Shown: in pieces, positions 36,919 through 46,722 of the stretch
How the letters are laid out: every line of letters begins with the position of its first letter
How positions within the stretch are numbered: the stretch's first letter is position 1
Assembly (NCBI RefSeq): GCF_900129045.1
Contig: NZ_FQTX01000001.1
Coordinates: 434,001 to 498,000 of the forward strand
From: Bifidobacterium merycicum DSM 6492
Lineage (GTDB): Bacteria; Actinomycetota; Actinomycetes; Actinomycetales; Bifidobacteriaceae
Length of the DNA: 64,000 nucleotides
Direction of reading: 5' to 3'
The notes under the pieces: model-generated
What the model saw: only the letters and a program-made list of their open reading frames with translations
Databases searched by the model: none
What the model was told of the DNA's origin: nothing
Made by a program: the position numbers and the translations under genes

Positions 36919-38353
36919 CACCATCGACGCCAACGAGCACAAGGCATTGGACCCGCAGCTGATCAGACACTACGCCGAGGATTTCAACGCCGACAGGGCG
37001 AACCTCGTCGCCGCGAACGCCGCCGTCTCATCCGGCGTACTGGCCGCCGCCACCGACTACAAGGGCGCGCGCTCGCTGCCCCGGGACTTCTCGATCGAAC
37101 TCAAGCAGGGATCGATCACGAACCAGCGCCGCTCCGGGCGCTGCTGGATGTTCGCCGCGCTCAACACCCTGCGCTACGAGGTGATGCACCAGTGGAACCT
37201 CGACGATTTCGAATTCTCCGAAACCTACCTGTTCTTCTGGGATGCGATGGAGAAGTCGAACACATACCTGGAGAATGTGCTGGCCACGCTCGACGAGCCA
37301 ACCGACAGCCGTATCTTCCAGGAGATCAACTATGGTCCGGCCGATGACGGCGGCTGGTGGCAGATGTTCGCCGCGCTGGTGAACAAGTACGGCCTGGTGC
37401 CGAAATCCGCATACCCGGAGTCCGCGAACTCCAAGGATTCCGACGCGTTCAAGCAGTACCTGAACTCCAAGCTGCGTGAATTCGCCGCCGACCTGCGCGA
37501 CCGTCATGCCAAGGGCACGCCGATGGAACAGCTGCGTGCGGTCAAGAACGACGACATGGCGACCGTGTACCGCATCTGCGCGATCTCGCTCGGCGAGCCG
37601 CCGGAACGTTTCGATTTCCTCGCCCGCGTGGACGACGACGCGAAGAAGGACGATAAGAAGGGCGACGCGAAGGAAGCGAAGGAAGCCGATAACGCCCCGA
37701 AGAGCGGCAAGGACGAGCGCAAGCAGATCCGCGACTTCGGCATCACGCCGGTGGAGTTCTACCGCAAATACGTGCCGGTCGACGTGAACGATCTGGTCAC
37801 GCTGTGCAACGTGCCGATGGCGAGCCGACCGTACGGCAAACGCTACCGCATCAGGTTCACCGCAAATGTGGCCGAGGCCGGCGATATGGAATTCGTGAAC
37901 GTGCCGCTCAACGTGTTCAAGAAGGCGGCCGTCGACCAGATCGCGGCAGGGCACCCGATCTGGTTCGCCTGCGACTGCACGCAGTTCTCCCTGCGCGGCG
38001 CCGGGTACTTCGATTGTGATACCGTGCGCGTCGACCAGCTGTTCGGCACCGAGTTCACCTTCGACAAGGGCCAGGGGCTCGAATACGGCGACAGCCCGAG
38101 CAACCACGCCATGACCCTGACCGGCGTGAACCTGGGTGAGGACGGCAAGCCCAACCGTTGGAAGGTCGAGAACAGCTGGGGCAAGGACAACGGCGAGGAC
38201 GGTTACTACGTCGCATCCGACGCATGGTTCGACCGTTACGTGACCGAGATCATCATCCGCAAGGAATACCTTGACGAGGCCACGCGCTCGCTGCTTGCCA
38301 CCGAGCCGATCGAACTCGAACCCTGGGAACCGCTGACCAAGCGTTCGCGTTAG
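36911..38353 (+). CDS. pepC: Aminopeptidase C (bleomycin hydrolase family)
   Basis: 480 residues, a cytoplasmic cysteine peptidase that trims N-terminal residues from peptides. The papain-type triad is visible: Cys78 in NQRRSGRCWMFAAL, His in SNHAMTLTGVNLG, and Asn in WKVENSWGKDNGEDGYY. The start is the ATG overlapping mazG. The length is a little above the usual 440 to 450 because of a K/D/E-rich insertion around residues 240 to 275 (DDDAKKDDKKGDAKEAKEAD). It is translationally coupled to mazG and followed after 11 bases by an HD-domain gene. Confidence 0.93.
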   Translation: MTDTIDANEHKALDPQLIRHYAEDFNADRANLVAANAAVSSGVLAAATDYKGARSLPRDFSIELKQGSITNQRRSGRCWMFAALNTLRYEVMHQWNLDDFEFSETYLFFWDAMEKSNTYLENVLATLDEPTDSRIFQEINYGPADDGGWWQMFAALVNKYGLVPKSAYPESANSKDSDAFKQYLNSKLREFAADLRDRHAKGTPMEQLRAVKNDDMATVYRICAISLGEPPERFDFLARVDDDAKKDDKKGDAKEAKEADNAPKSGKDERKQIRDFGITPVEFYRKYVPVDVNDLVTLCNVPMASRPYGKRYRIRFTANVAEAGDMEFVNVPLNVFKKAAVDQIAAGHPIWFACDCTQFSLRGAGYFDCDTVRVDQLFGTEFTFDKGQGLEYGDSPSNHAMTLTGVNLGEDGKPNRWKVENSWGKDNGEDGYYVASDAWFDRYVTEIIIRKEYLDEATRSLLATEPIELEPWEPLTKRSR

Positions 38354-38364
38354 GCGTGCTGACG

Positions 38365-38913
38365 ATGGCTGCTGACGGTGGCGGAGCGGCGGACTCCGAA
38401 TCGCGCACGATGCTGGAACGGGCCGAGCGATTGGCCCGCTCCCGCCATGCCGGCCAAGTGGACAAGGGCGGCATGCCATACTGGCGGCATCCGGCCAGGG
38501 TATCCGCAGGATGCGCTTCGGCCGAGGCGAAAATCGCCGGGTGGCTGCATGACCTGATCGAAGACACCGAAACCACGGCGGACGAATTGCTGGAACTCGG
38601 CTTTCCACCGGCAGTGGTGCAAGCCGTCGAACTGGATACACGGCTCGACGGCGAAGACTACATGGCGTACATCCACCGCATCCTTGCGGCATGCGATGCC
38701 GACGACCGGCAGACCAGACAGGCCGGGCGTACCGCACGCGAGGTCAAGATGGCCGACCTGCGCGACAATATGGATCTTGGCCGCCTGCGCGTCATACGCG
38801 AGGCCGACCGCCGACGTGTGACGAAATACCGCAGGGCCTATGCGCTTCTTGCGGCATGGACGGGAGAAACCGTTGCTGTGGGGGTCGAGGGCCGCGTTAG
38901 CTGTGCATCATGA
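38365..38913 (+). CDS. Small HD-domain phosphohydrolase (RelA/SpoT-hydrolase-like)
   Basis: 182 residues from ATG 38365; an in-frame GTG at 38356 would add three. The HD signature is present: SRHAGQVDKGGMPYWRHPAR, then GWLHDLIEDTETT with the metal-binding His-Asp, and VKMADLRDNMDLGRL. This layout matches stand-alone small HD proteins related to the (p)ppGpp hydrolase domain, but guanosine tetraphosphate hydrolysis is only a suggestion. It follows pepC closely and probably shares its transcript. Confidence 0.75.
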   Translation: MAADGGGAADSESRTMLERAERLARSRHAGQVDKGGMPYWRHPARVSAGCASAEAKIAGWLHDLIEDTETTADELLELGFPPAVVQAVELDTRLDGEDYMAYIHRILAACDADDRQTRQAGRTAREVKMADLRDNMDLGRLRVIREADRRRVTKYRRAYALLAAWTGETVAVGVEGRVSCAS

Positions 38914-39131
38914 TGGAATTGATGGCGTCGTCAAACTTTCGCGTATAGCGATATCCGCGTGTTTCAGGCAAAAGCCGTTACTCTGTACAAACAACGATAC
39001 TCCTGCATGCCCATCACGAACGCCCGCGCCAATGGCGATGGGCATACGCCATGGGATCGAATAGTCATAATCACCATCCATAATCACTACCAGGAACAGC
39101 CGGGTCGTCCGGAAACGAAAGGCGGCAAGTC

Positions 39132-40811
39132 ATGGCGCACACGCCTCACATCGATATCGCCCACAATGCCATCACGCATCGTGCCCGTCGCATCGCGGCA
39201 TCGGTCGCGGCGGTATGCTGCACATTGGCCATGGTGGCCGGATGCGGCACTGCCGACGATGCCGCGGATTCATCCGGTTCCCGCAACTCGATCGTCACCG
39301 TGAACAGCACCGAACCGACCAAAGGGCTGATCCCCAGCAATACGAACGACATGGCGGGCTGGCGCATCGCCTCGCTGATCTACGACGGACTGGTCACCTT
39401 CAGCACGTCCGGCGAATTGCAATACGTGGAGGCGAAAAGCATCGCCGCCAACGCCGACGCCACCGAATACACCATCACACTCAAACCGAACCTGAAATTC
39501 AGCAACGGCGAGAAGATCACCGCATCCACCTACGCCAAGTCGTGGTCGTTCGCAGCGAACGCCGCCAACGGGCAGGTCGGGGCCTCGACGCTTGCCACCA
39601 TCAAGGGATACGACAAGCTGCAGGACGCGAACGGCGACAAGAACGCCCAGCTGTCCGGATTGCATGTGGTCGACGACAGCACGTTGAAGGTCGAACTCAA
39701 CCAGCCGGATTCGTCATTCCCCTACAAGGTGGGCGACATTGCGTTCCTGCCGATCAGCTCCAAGGCGGTCAAGGACCCGGAAACCTACGGCAAGAAGCCG
39801 ATCGGCAACGGGCCATACAAGGTGAAGTCGTGGACGGTGAACGAAGATCTTGAGCTTGAGAAGGACCCTTCGTACAACGGGCCGCGCAAACCGAAGAACG
39901 ACGGCATCGACTTCCGCGTCTACCAGAGCCTGAACGCCGCCTACTCCGACCTGCTCGCAGGCAACCTGGACGTGCTCGACAGCATCCCCACGGTGGCGTT
40001 GGGCAGCTATCGCAAGGAGCGCCGCGCCAAGGCGGTGAACAGGCAGGGGCCGTCGTTCGTGTCGTTCACCATCCCGCAAAGCCTGGAGCATTTCCAGGGT
40101 GAGGAGGGGCGTCTGCGTCGGGCCGCCATCAGCCAGGCCATCGACCGCAACGCCATCGCCAAAGCCATATTCCGTAACACCGTCACGCCGGCCACCGATT
40201 TTCTTGCGCCCGTAATCAAGGGGCACAGTACAACGCTCGACACGAGCGGCGTGCTGTCCTACGACGCGGCCAAGGCGCGCGATCTATGGAAACGGGCCGA
40301 TGCCATCTCGCCGTGGAGCGGTAGCTTCCGCATCGCCTACGGTGCCGATTCAACCGACAAGGAATGGGTCGACGCCACGGTGAACTCCATCAGGAACGTG
40401 CTGGGCATCGACGCGCAGTCATACCCGTTCTCCACGTCCAAGGAGCTGAGCAGCGCCATCAACGAGCGTAAGGTGGGGGCCGCATTCAAATCAGGCCTGC
40501 AATCCGACTACCCGCATCCGGAGGGCTACCTGGTGCAAGGGTATGACTCCTCGCAGGCCGACGGCAAAGGCCTGAACAACGGCGACTACAAAAGCGCCGA
40601 ATTCGACGCCCTGATCGACAAGGCCTCTGCGCAGCCCGATCTGGACAAGGCCGTGGCCACATACCAGGAGGCGCAGAAGGTACTGCTCAAGGACCTGCCG
40701 GTGATTCCGCTGTGGTACAAGAACGTCACGGCGGCCGCCGGCAGGCACGTGAACGCGGACTTCAACTACATGGGCGTGCCCGATTATGTGAACATCACCA
40801 AATCGCACTAG
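39132..40811 (+). CDS. Peptide/oligopeptide-binding lipoprotein of an ABC importer (family 5)
   Basis: 559 residues with an N-terminal lipoprotein signal: a basic stretch, a hydrophobic core and the lipobox MVAGC, so it is anchored outside the membrane. The mature part has family 5 features: AGWRIASLIYDGLVTF near the start, then KPIGNGPYKVKSW, RRAAISQAIDRNAIAKAIF and LLKDLPVIPLWY. It binds peptides for uptake. No permease or ATPase genes are adjacent in the window, so it either pairs with a transporter elsewhere or is an orphan. It has its own 218-base upstream region. Confidence 0.88.
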   Translation: MAHTPHIDIAHNAITHRARRIAASVAAVCCTLAMVAGCGTADDAADSSGSRNSIVTVNSTEPTKGLIPSNTNDMAGWRIASLIYDGLVTFSTSGELQYVEAKSIAANADATEYTITLKPNLKFSNGEKITASTYAKSWSFAANAANGQVGASTLATIKGYDKLQDANGDKNAQLSGLHVVDDSTLKVELNQPDSSFPYKVGDIAFLPISSKAVKDPETYGKKPIGNGPYKVKSWTVNEDLELEKDPSYNGPRKPKNDGIDFRVYQSLNAAYSDLLAGNLDVLDSIPTVALGSYRKERRAKAVNRQGPSFVSFTIPQSLEHFQGEEGRLRRAAISQAIDRNAIAKAIFRNTVTPATDFLAPVIKGHSTTLDTSGVLSYDAAKARDLWKRADAISPWSGSFRIAYGADSTDKEWVDATVNSIRNVLGIDAQSYPFSTSKELSSAINERKVGAAFKSGLQSDYPHPEGYLVQGYDSSQADGKGLNNGDYKSAEFDALIDKASAQPDLDKAVATYQEAQKVLLKDLPVIPLWYKNVTAAAGRHVNADFNYMGVPDYVNITKSH

Positions 40812-40833
40812 TCTGCGGGTCGTCGGATCAATC

Positions 40834-40890
40834 CATACGGCGTATCGCTTTCCCATCTGAATATCGGACGGGGAGGCGGTACGCCGTATG
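40834..40890. terminator. Inverted repeat downstream of the peptide-binding gene
   Basis: CATACGGCGTA at 40834-40844 is the exact reverse complement of 40880-40890, with a 35-base loop. It lies 22 bases after the stop codon. The long loop and the lack of a T run make it an uncertain terminator; it may be a binding site pair instead. Confidence 0.4.
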
Positions 40891-40919
40891 TGCAATAGGA
40901 CGTTTGGTAAAAAAGAGTA

Positions 40920-40927
40920 AAACGTTT
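40920..40927. promoter_or_regulatory. Candidate LacI-type operator before the alpha-galactosidase gene
   Basis: The palindrome AAACGTTT with a central CG lies within an A-rich segment (GAGTAAAACGTTTAG) 78 bases before the alpha-galactosidase start. LacI-family regulators of sugar genes in bifidobacteria use CG-centred palindromes. No LacI gene is adjacent, so this is a suggestion only. Confidence 0.35.
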
Positions 40928-41004
40928 AGAAAAAAGACGGTGGCATGTTTACCATATGATTGACGGCTGTCACAGCAGATGCCGCATCATTCAAAGGAGA
41001 AGAC

Positions 41005-43277
41005 ATGCAAGCCACGCAGACCGCTCACGGGGCGGCGATCATCGTCAACGAACAGAACCGACAATTCCATCTGACCAACGGTCGCATCAGTTACATCATC
41101 AAGGCGGACGAACAGGGGACGCTGCTCAGCCTGTACTTCGGCAAAGCCGTGCCCGACCGCGAGGACTTCGGCTACCTGATCGAACTCGCCCACAGACCCA
41201 CATCGACCTGCCGTATCGACGGCGACCTGCATTACTCGCTTGAGCATCTTCGCCAGGATACCCCGAATATGGCACCGGCGACTACCGCACGCCGGCCATC
41301 GCCGTACGCCAACCCAACGGATCCGACATGGTCGACCTGACCTACGACGGCTACCATGTGAGCCAAGGCAAGCCGAAGCTCGAAGGATTGCCGGCCACCT
41401 ACGTGGACAACGAAGACGATGCGGCGACATTAAGCATCGATCTTGTCGACAGGCTCATCGGCCTGAGCGTCACACTGAACTACACGGTGTTCGCCGACAA
41501 GCCCGCAGTGGCGCGCAGCGTCGTCATCGGCAACAACGGCGCCGACGCGTTGAGTGTGGAACGAGCCATGAGCCTGAGCCTCGACCTGCCTGACAGCGAC
41601 TACGACATGACCGAATTCACCGGAGCCTGGTCCAGGGAACGACACCCGCACACCCAGCATCTGCATTACGGCACGCAGCAGATCGAATCATTGCGCAACG
41701 CCAGCGGGCATTTCGCCAATCCCGTCGCGGCATTCGCCAGGCCAGGAGCCAGCGAAGACCAGGGCGAGGTCATTGGCCTGGCATTCGAATACTCCGGCAA
41801 CTTCGACCTGCATGCCGAAGTGGACACCTACGACGTCACACGCCTGCAGCTCGGCATCAACGAACGCGGTTTCGCATGGCATCTTGAACCGGGGGAGACC
41901 TTCCAGACCCCTGAGGCGCTTATCGCCTATTCGGATGAGGGCTACGACGGCATGAGCCGCGCATTCCACCGCCTGGTGCTGGACAATATCGTGCGGGGAG
42001 CATGGAAGCGGCGCGAACGTCCGATCCTGATCAACAACTGGGAGGCCACCTACTTCGATTTCGACGAAGACAAGCTCGTCGACATCGCACGCACGGCCAA
42101 ACAGGCCGGCGTGGAACTGTTCGTGCTCGACGACGGCTGGTTCGGGGCGCGCAACAACGACACCGCGGGTCTTGGCGATTGGACGCCGAACCCGGCAAGG
42201 CTGCCGCAGGGGCTTGCCGGACTGTCGAAGAGAATCAACGATCTTGGCCTGAAATTCGGCTTATGGTTCGAACCGGAGATGGTGAACAAGGATTCCGACC
42301 TGTACCGTGCGCACCCGGACTGGGCGGTCCACACACCCGGCCGTCATATGAACCACGGCCGCAACGAGTTCCTTCTGAACTTCGCGAACAAGGACGTGGT
42401 CGACAACATCTACGGGCAGATGAGCCGACTGCTCGACGAGGCGAACATCGCATACATCAAATGGGATATGAACCGGTTCGTCTCCGAAGGCTACGATGTG
42501 ACGCGCGGCGCCGAACACCAGGGCGAGGCATACCATCGTTATATTCTGGGCGTCTACGATCTGCTCGAACGGCTGCTGCAGCGCTTCCCGGATCTCATCA
42601 TCGAAGGATGCGCCTCGGGCGGCGGCCGCTTCGACATGGGCATGCTGTACTACACGCCGCAGATCTGGTGCTCGGACGACACCGACGCCATCGAACGCCT
42701 CAAGATCCAGTATGGCACCAGCTACTTCTACCCACTGTCCGCCATGGGCGCGCACGTATCCGTCGTGCCCAACCATCAGGCGAACCGCATCACACCGATC
42801 GAGACCCGTGCGAACGTAGCCATGTTCGGCACCTTCGGCTATGAGCTCGACCTCAACACCCTCAGCGAGGAGGAGTTCGGCAAGGTACGCAGCCAGATCG
42901 AATTCTTCAAACGCTACCGCGAGATCATCCATACAGGCGACTTCCACCGTCTCGTCTCGCCGGACGGCAACGAGCAGGCCGCATGGATGGTGGTCTCCCG
43001 CGACCGCAAAACCGCCATCGTGGGGGACTACCGCATCCTGCTCACCCCGAACAGCAGGTATATGAGGCTGCATCTGCGCGGCCTTGACGAGAATGCGCAA
43101 TACCGGGTCTCCTGCACCGGGGCATCCTCCATCGACGGCGCAGCATTCACCGGAGCCGAGCTGATGCGCATCGGCATGGTCAGTTCCGACGGCTCGTACG
43201 GCGAAATGGGCGATAGCGAACCGCTCGGCAAGGCCAGCGACTTCTCGTCCAGATTGTTCGTACTCACCGCCGAATAA
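41005..43277 (+). pseudogene. GH36 alpha-galactosidase with one frameshift
   Basis: An ATG at 41005 follows AAAGGAGA. The frame is open to 41340, and the match then continues in another frame from about 41262 to 43277, giving about 757 residues in all, a normal length for GH36. Correcting a missing base near 41256 (GGATAC where GGAATAC would read QEYPEYGTGDYRTPA) restores one frame. The nucleophile is in YIKWDMNRFVSEGYD and the acid/base in WCSDDTDAIERLKIQYG. The enzyme removes galactose from raffinose-type and related sugars, central to bifidobacterial carbohydrate use. As the only break is a single base, the gene may be intact in reality. No sugar transporter is adjacent. Confidence 0.85.
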
Positions 43278-43322
43278 TCGTTCTCGCGCCCAGCGTCTCC
43301 ACAAAGTCCCTGCCATGCGCCT

Positions 43323-43346
43323 CCCCATGGATCATGGCGGGGATTT
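43323..43346 (+). terminator. Probable terminator after alpha-galactosidase
   Basis: CCCCATGGATCATGGCGGGG followed by ATTTT can fold into an interrupted GC stem with a short T run, 45 bases after the stop codon. Confidence 0.45.
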
Positions 43347-43493
43347 TGCATGCCCGCTTCTGCCGTACGCTTTCATACCCCGCGGTTCGCTGCGGGCGGA
43401 TGAGCCGAGCGATGAAGACAGCTGACGCGTCCCCGTGAAGTGGAACGATGGGAATCCGGTGCAAGACGGCGACGACATGCGGATGGGAGAGAC

Positions 43494-44816
43494 ATGGCAG
43501 GTATGCAGACGGAACCATGTGGCGCGAACGCCGCGGACGATGCCAAACGGCAGGAGCCCAGATTCGGCAGGCTGCCGTCGCTTATCATCGCGGTAACGGT
43601 GATCGGAATGCTCATCGGCGTGGCCGCGGGATTGCTCACCCTGATGCTGTACGTGGTGGAGCATGCGTTCCTGGGGTATGTCGAAGGCGATGGGCAGCCC
43701 GGTCCGTTCGATGTTCCCGCATGGAGACGTGCGATATCCGTGTTCGTCGGTCTGTCCATTGCCGCATTCGCCTGGTGGCTGCTGCGCACGCGAACAGCCC
43801 GCGTGCCATCCGTGAAGAAGGCCGTGAACGGCGAGCGCATGCCGTTATGGCAGACGGTCGTACACGTGCTGTTGCAGATCTTCATCGTCGGCACCGGTGC
43901 TTCGATCGGTCGTGAGGTCGCCCCTCGTGAGCTGGGTGCGTTGTTCGGCCAGCGATTCGCACATTGGATTCATCTCGGCCCGCGTGACACCCGCACGCTG
44001 GTGGCCATTACCGCAGCTGCGGGACTTGCCGGCGTATACAACGCGCCGTTGGCGGGCACGTTCTTCGCCACGGAGATTCTGCTGGCCGATATCAGCGTGG
44101 AGGCCGTGTCGCTTGCCTTCGGCTGTTCGGCGTTGGCTTCGTGGATGGCGTCGCTGGTCAAAGGCACGCATGTGTTTTATGCCATCGGGCATGTGGACGG
44201 TCTGTTCACCTCGGATCTGATCGGGTTCGCGGTGGTGGCTGGTCTGGTGTGCGGTCTGTTCGGTTCGCTGTTTCGGAGAGGATCGTCATGGGCCGAAAGT
44301 CATCGGTCCTCGGGCAGGGCGATTCTGTGGACGCTGCCGTTGGCCGGCGTGCTGACCGGTGTGGTGGCGATTTGGGTACCGCAGGTCATGGGCAATGGGC
44401 GCGCCACGGCCCAATTGGCTTTTTCCAGCGTGTCCGAATGGTCGGCGGTCGCGGTGCTGCTGCTTTCGTTCGCGGCCAAGGCGGTGGTGACGTTGCTTAC
44501 CATTCGTGCCGGTGCGTCGGGTGGCGTATTGCAGCCGGGCATCGCATTGGGTGCGTCGATGGGTGCGTCGATGGGCGTGTGCTGGATGATGGTGTTTCAT
44601 ACCAATTCGATGGGTGTGTATGCGTTGATCGGCGCGTGCGCGCTGCTCGCCGCATCGCAGAAGGCGCCGTTGATGGCCATGTGCCTGGTGATGGAGCTGG
44701 CCGATGCGCCGTTGAACCTGTTCGTTCCCGTAGGGTGCGCCGTGGCCGTGGCAGGCTTGGTAAGCTCCGTGCTGTCGCCTAGATTGGCGGCGTGGCATCC
44801 GTGCGGCAAGCATTAG
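43494..44816 (+). CDS. ClC-family chloride channel or transporter
   Basis: 440 residues from ATG 43494, selected by GGGAGA upstream; an in-frame start at 43440 would add a charged stretch. About ten hydrophobic helices are visible. Family landmarks are VGTGASIGREVAPRELGALF, corresponding to the GREGP loop with the gating glutamate kept, and AGVYNAPLAGTFFATEIL. The REVAPRE form is a variant seen in a bacterial subgroup. The protein moves chloride, or possibly fluoride, across the cytoplasmic membrane. No further domain follows the membrane part. Its transcript ends at a hairpin shared with the convergent gene. Confidence 0.85.
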   Translation: MAGMQTEPCGANAADDAKRQEPRFGRLPSLIIAVTVIGMLIGVAAGLLTLMLYVVEHAFLGYVEGDGQPGPFDVPAWRRAISVFVGLSIAAFAWWLLRTRTARVPSVKKAVNGERMPLWQTVVHVLLQIFIVGTGASIGREVAPRELGALFGQRFAHWIHLGPRDTRTLVAITAAAGLAGVYNAPLAGTFFATEILLADISVEAVSLAFGCSALASWMASLVKGTHVFYAIGHVDGLFTSDLIGFAVVAGLVCGLFGSLFRRGSSWAESHRSSGRAILWTLPLAGVLTGVVAIWVPQVMGNGRATAQLAFSSVSEWSAVAVLLLSFAAKAVVTLLTIRAGASGGVLQPGIALGASMGASMGVCWMMVFHTNSMGVYALIGACALLAASQKAPLMAMCLVMELADAPLNLFVPVGCAVAVAGLVSSVLSPRLAAWHPCGKH

Positions 44817-44857
44817 ACTCTTTGCCGCGATGAAACGGCGCATGCCCATATATGGAA

Positions 44858-44893
44858 AAGGCCGTCACGCTCATTGGTGAACGTGACGGCCTT
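44858..44893. terminator. Bidirectional terminator between convergent genes
   Basis: AAGGCCGTCACG at 44858-44869 pairs perfectly with 44882-44893 around a 12-base loop. It lies between the stops of the ClC gene (44816) and the leftward membrane-protein gene (44903) and can serve both. Confidence 0.75.
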
Positions 44894-44902
44894 GATTGAC
44901 GG

Positions 44903-45946
44903 TCAGTTGGAACTGGTGGAACCCGATGAGTCGGTTCCTGTGCCGCTGCTGGTGCTGGAATCGGTGCCGGAGCTGTTCGGCCCCGTGCCGCCGGTTCCTG
45001 TACCGCCGGAATTCGTGGAGTTGCCGGAGCCGTTCGAACCGTTGGAACTGCCTGAATCGTTGGAATTGCCTGAACCCGAGTTGCCGGAGTTGCCCGACCC
45101 GGAATTGCCGTTCTGATTGGTGGAGTTGCCGGAGCTGTTGGAGTTGCCGGAGTTGGAGTTTGTGCCCTTGTTCGAGCTGGTTCCGGAATTCGAATTCGTG
45201 CCGGAGCCGTTTTGCTCCGTGGGATTCTTGGAATCATACGGGGAGTCGGTTCCGTAACCGTTGCGCGGCTTGTGGTCGTCGGTGCCGTACTGGTTGGAAT
45301 CAGGGGTGGTGGTGTCCTGAGTGTTCTGGTCCGCGCCATCGTTCGGCGTCTCCACGACGGAGGATTTGCCGGTCATGTCACGTACCACGGTATCGGTGCC
45401 CTTGCCCTGCGTGAACAGCAGCACCACGCCGGCGGTGAGCGCCACGCCGACCAGACCGCTGATCAGCGAAACGACGATGGCCATGCGTTTGACATTGCGA
45501 TGACGAACCTGTGCGAAGGTCTGCACCTTGCCGTCGCTGCCGGCAGGGGAGAGCGCACCGTTGGAGACAACGGTACGGGGCTGTTCCAGCGAGCTCATGT
45601 CCGCGGTGTCTTCAGTGCTTGTGGCCTTTTCGGCATCCGCGGCGGCGGTGGTCTGGTCGCCGGCAGCGGATTCGGCCTGTTCGGCCTGCTTGGACTGATC
45701 GGACGCAGCGCCTTCCGACTCGCTGGAGGAGCCGCCCAACGGGCTTGCCGCCTGCAGCTTCTCGCCCGAGGCCTTCAGTACGTTCTGGTAGACCTTGCCG
45801 GCCACCGTCGAGATGATGTAACTGGCCGCGGCGCCGATGGTGGAACCGGCGACGCCGATCTTGCCGGCCAGGAAAAACGATGTGATCGCCGCGAGCGAGC
45901 CCGCGATGATCTGGGATATGGATATGCCTTCGAAAAACTTCTTCAC
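44903..45946 (-). CDS. Membrane protein with N/S/G/T-rich low-complexity extracytoplasmic tail
   Basis: Read from GTG 45946 (VKKFFEGISISQIIAGSL...) the protein has 347 residues; the frame is open to ATG 46057, but that extension looks non-coding. Residues about 12 to 50 are hydrophobic and glycine/alanine-rich. A charged A/E/Q-rich region follows, then a single membrane helix (MAIVVSLISGLVGVALTAGV) near residue 170. The C-terminal 150 residues are almost only N, S, G and T, ending STSSN. The arrangement suggests a surface-exposed, wall-spanning tail. No sorting signal or enzyme domain is present. The function is unknown. Confidence 0.7.
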   Translation of the reverse strand: MKKFFEGISISQIIAGSLAAITSFFLAGKIGVAGSTIGAAASYIISTVAGKVYQNVLKASGEKLQAASPLGGSSSESEGAASDQSKQAEQAESAAGDQTTAAADAEKATSTEDTADMSSLEQPRTVVSNGALSPAGSDGKVQTFAQVRHRNVKRMAIVVSLISGLVGVALTAGVVLLFTQGKGTDTVVRDMTGKSSVVETPNDGADQNTQDTTTPDSNQYGTDDHKPRNGYGTDSPYDSKNPTEQNGSGTNSNSGTSSNKGTNSNSGNSNSSGNSTNQNGNSGSGNSGNSGSGNSNDSGSSNGSNGSGNSTNSGGTGTGGTGPNSSGTDSSTSSGTGTDSSGSTSSN

Positions 45947-46222
45947 GGTACCCGACCATAGCCATAGACACTGGAACGACACTGGGCTAATGGTGAAGGA
46001 TTTGCAATCTTTGCAACCCCCTGAGACTGTGGAATGAGAACGCGCGGATGATCTCATTCCACAGCACGAGGAGAGCCTGTCGTTCTCCTACCGAAGGCTG
46101 AGCATGGTGCCGACGAACGATTTGAGGCAACGTGAACATTGTCACATCGACGAGCCGTGCGTCGAACGTCCAAGCACGATACGCTTGACACAGTTGCGGA
46201 TTCAACGACGAAAGGAAGCACC

Positions 46223-46627
46223 ATGGCAACCATCACTCCGGAAATGAGGGAATTCATCGAGCACAACCTCGGCTGGGTCGCCACCGTCTCGCCGCAAGGC
46301 CAGGTGGATTTGGGGCCGAAAATGTCCACGTTCGTCATAGACGACAACCACATCGGGTATCACGAACGCACCGCCGGGCAGATCATGAGCGACCTGCGCA
46401 ACGGTTCGCCGCTGGTCATCGCCTTCGCGAATCTGGAGGAACGCAAGGGGTACCGTTTCCGTGGCATCGTCACCCTGCACGATGACGACGCGCTTTACGA
46501 GGAGCAGGTGCGTGTGGCTGAAGCCAGGGGAACGAAGAAGCCGGCCGTCATTCCGGTGCTTGAAGTCACCGAGATCCAGGATCTGACTCCGGGTGCCGCC
46601 GCAGGCACGACCATCAGCAAAGACTGA
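46223..46627 (+). CDS. Pyridoxamine 5'-phosphate oxidase-fold protein
   Basis: 134 residues from ATG 46223 with AAAGGAAG upstream. The split-barrel flavin-binding fold is indicated by the N-terminus EFIEHNLGWVATVSPQGQVD and the strand IGYHERTAGQIMSDLRNG. Members bind FMN, F420 or haem and act as oxidoreductases on unknown small molecules. It is short and lacks the C-terminal part of true PdxH, so vitamin B6 synthesis is unlikely. It is convergent with the following methyltransferase gene. Confidence 0.8.
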   Translation: MATITPEMREFIEHNLGWVATVSPQGQVDLGPKMSTFVIDDNHIGYHERTAGQIMSDLRNGSPLVIAFANLEERKGYRFRGIVTLHDDDALYEEQVRVAEARGTKKPAVIPVLEVTEIQDLTPGAAAGTTISKD

Positions 46628-46635
46628 AAGCCCTG

Positions 46636-46684
46636 ACGTGCGGCCATGCCCGCATACGAACCGTATACGAGCATGGCCGCACGT
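46636..46684. terminator. Bidirectional terminator, 14-base perfect stem with inner hairpin
   Basis: ACGTGCGGCCATGC at 46636-46649 pairs exactly with 46671-46684. The 21-base loop itself contains a near-perfect stem (CGCATACG with CGTATACG). It separates the convergent genes ending at 46627 and 46723. Confidence 0.75.
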
Positions 46685-46722
46685 TGCTATCCGTACTGTG
46701 CATGTCGAGCGAGTGCAACGGC

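Noticed and set aside
37028..38737. 569-codon open frame opposite pepC
   Set aside because: Shadow of pepC; the composition is typical of reversed G+C-rich codons.
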